Under the pieces are notes generated by a model, which was not told the DNA's origin, ran no database searches, and saw only the letters and a list, made by a program, of their open reading frames with translations. A stretch of DNA of 64,000 nt from positions 62,001-126,000 of the forward strand of contig NZ_MJIC01000001.1 of NCBI RefSeq assembly GCF_001758465.1, written 5' to 3'. Below, in pieces: positions 62,782 to 64,000 of this stretch. Origin of the DNA: Marisediminitalea lipolytica (GTDB lineage Bacteria > Pseudomonadota > Gammaproteobacteria > Enterobacterales > Alteromonadaceae). The position numbers and the translations under genes are program-made. Each line of letters opens with the position of its first letter. Position 1 is the stretch's first letter.

Positions 62782-64000
62782 ATGCAAAAAGAACTCTTAC
62801 GCGGTATTCGGTATTCAGCGTTGGCAGCGGCCATCGCGATGGGATTGTCAGCCTGTTCACTGGACGGCGACGACGGTGCAGACGGCGCAACTGGCGCCCA
62901 GGGTGTTCAGGGCCCTCAAGGCGAACAAGGCCCACAGGGTGAAAATGGTGATTCAGCAGGTAAATTAACCCGTATCGCTACCGTACCACTGGGCGCAGAA
63001 GTTACCGGTATTTTTTTGAGTGACGAAGGCGATTTGTTCTTTAACGTACAGCATCCTTCTGGCACCAACACTGCCACTAACAGCATCAACAGTATGCCTA
63101 TTAACACCGGTACTGTTGGTGTTCTGGCCGGTGTTAACTTTAATAACCTGCCAGCTACCTTACCTGATTCACCGGTACCAAGCTCAGAAGAAGAAAAGCA
63201 ACTGGTGATGACCGCCATTGGTCAGTATCAGGTTCTGGGTCAGACCGGTGACACCTACGAAGGTGAATTACCTGAAGGTCTGGGCCACATTTACACGCTG
63301 GACGGCGGTACTCTGGTACTGGAAAACGACATGCCGGACTTTAACGGCTTCCTGCCTACCGGTGAAGGCCAGGGTTATCTTTTCTCTAACTGGGAAGAAC
63401 TGCCTGGCGGCATGAGCCGTATGGCTATTGAGCGTGACGCTCAAGGCATGTGGACTGTTACTGACGTGATGATGCTGGACTTCTCTCCTGTATGGGGAAC
63501 GGCAGCAAACTGCTTTGGTTCTATGTCACCCTGGGGTACGCCACTGACGTCAGAAGAGTGGGTTGTTGATTCATCAGTAAACAGTACCACTGATGCCAGC
63601 TGGAACGATCCAAACGAAGTAGCTACCAATGCACGTATCGGCCGTATGTGGGAAATGACCGCACCAGATGTGCCAAACCCTTACAACTACGGCTATATCG
63701 CCGAGGTAACCGAAGCCGCTTCTGCGACACCGGTCATTGTTAAACATTTTGCTATGGGCCGTTACGAGCACGAAAACTCAACGGTAATGCCTGACGGACG
63801 CACAGTTTACCTGTCTCAGGATGATACCGGCGGCGTACTGTTTAAATTTGTGGCTGATACCGCAGAAGATTTAAGTGCAGGTACGTTGTACGGTGCCAAA
63901 CTGACTCAGGACTTAGGTCAGAATGATCCGGCAACTACCGGCTTTGATGTTGAGTGGGTTGAGCTGGCTAGTGGTGACAACCTGACTATCCGTGCCTGGA
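62782..64000 (+). CDS. PhoX/DUF839-family lipoprotein with collagen-like linker (cut by window end)
   Basis: Partial: 406 codons open to the window end. Lipobox LSAC with Cys25, then a Gly-X-Y stretch (Gly29 to Gly56; about ten triplets such as GPQ and GEQ), then the domain. The segment HENSTVMPDGRTVYLSQDD followed by LFKFV is typical of PhoX/DUF839 calcium-dependent phosphatases. It is therefore probably a surface or periplasmic phosphatase acting on organic phosphate, exposed by a collagen-like stalk. The upstream Pho-box-like array supports this. Start ATG has a weak TTGGAAACATAA site. No Tat signal is seen, unlike classical PhoX. Confidence 0.8.
   Translation, partial: MQKELLRGIRYSALAAAIAMGLSACSLDGDDGADGATGAQGVQGPQGEQGPQGENGDSAGKLTRIATVPLGAEVTGIFLSDEGDLFFNVQHPSGTNTATNSINSMPINTGTVGVLAGVNFNNLPATLPDSPVPSSEEEKQLVMTAIGQYQVLGQTGDTYEGELPEGLGHIYTLDGGTLVLENDMPDFNGFLPTGEGQGYLFSNWEELPGGMSRMAIERDAQGMWTVTDVMMLDFSPVWGTAANCFGSMSPWGTPLTSEEWVVDSSVNSTTDASWNDPNEVATNARIGRMWEMTAPDVPNPYNYGYIAEVTEAASATPVIVKHFAMGRYEHENSTVMPDGRTVYLSQDDTGGVLFKFVADTAEDLSAGTLYGAKLTQDLGQNDPATTGFDVEWVELASGDNLTIRAW
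62866..62955 (+). repeat. Collagen-like Gly-X-Y repeat in the PhoX-type protein
   Basis: Ten consecutive GXY triplets encoded right after the lipidated Cys (residues 29-58), with Pro/Gln/Glu at X and Y. No hydroxyproline is needed for bacterial collagen-like folds; such repeats can trimerise. Confidence 0.85.

Overview
The window looks like chromosomal DNA of a marine gammaproteobacterium of the Alteromonadales type. This is inferred from protein styles, from the thrS-infC-rpmI-rplT block and from the TonB receptor and PhoX-type lipoprotein; no rRNA or tRNA is present to confirm it. I saw no insertion sequence, prophage, CRISPR array or tRNA. Most of the window is about nitrogen acquisition.

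Layout. (1) 1-13143: nitrate assimilation: nirB-nirD-nasA-cobA-trpD2-like gene, then nrtA-nrtB-nrtC, an outer-membrane porin and mobA. Both transcription units begin with the same leader motif, a GGC/GCC hairpin with an AACGAA loop that runs into an intrinsic terminator, as in ANTAR-protein (NasR/NasT) antitermination leaders. (2) 13123-18372: a signalling island: HDOD response regulator, FIST sensor, histidine kinase and PAS-GGDEF protein. (3) 18467-32492: purine breakdown: xdhABC-uraD-uraH-guaD-puuD, facing a RutR-like TetR gene with puuE; then an AzgA-type permease facing an adenine deaminase, and a NUP-family lipoprotein. (4) 32555-38175: purine capture: TonB receptor, NCS2 permease and exported adenosine deaminase. 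(5) 38383-44867: allantoate to oxamate/oxalate operon: amidase, HpxW-like gamma-glutamyltransferase, TauE/SafE, PucG-like aminotransferase, AllC-like amidohydrolase and cupin. (6) 45004-47631: an ABC exporter and an RpiR regulator with a shared palindrome. (7) 47756-53606: two carbonic anhydrase-SulP pairs and an OxyR-like LysR regulator. (8) 53738-58879: CPBP protein, DUF3080 lipoprotein, fructosamine kinase, DASS symporter and RluF. (9) 59124-62408: thrS-infC-rpmI-rplT, infC starting at ATT. (10) 62782 to the end: a PhoX/DUF839 lipoprotein with a collagen-like linker, preceded by a Pho-box-like array.

The most notable result is a probable purine/nitrogen regulatory circuit. Six TGACCA-N2-TGGTCA-like palindromes (RutR consensus) lie in the purine promoters. 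In four promoters the TGGTC half-site also forms the -24 box of a sigma-54 promoter, with TTGC, or TTGA in one case, at exactly the right distance. The TonB receptor has a near-consensus sigma-54 promoter with the palindrome just upstream. NtrC-like TGCACC/GGTGCA sites lie nearby. This suggests that NtrC turns the genes on under nitrogen limitation and that the TetR protein, sensing a purine or pyrimidine, blocks the same sigma-54 promoters.
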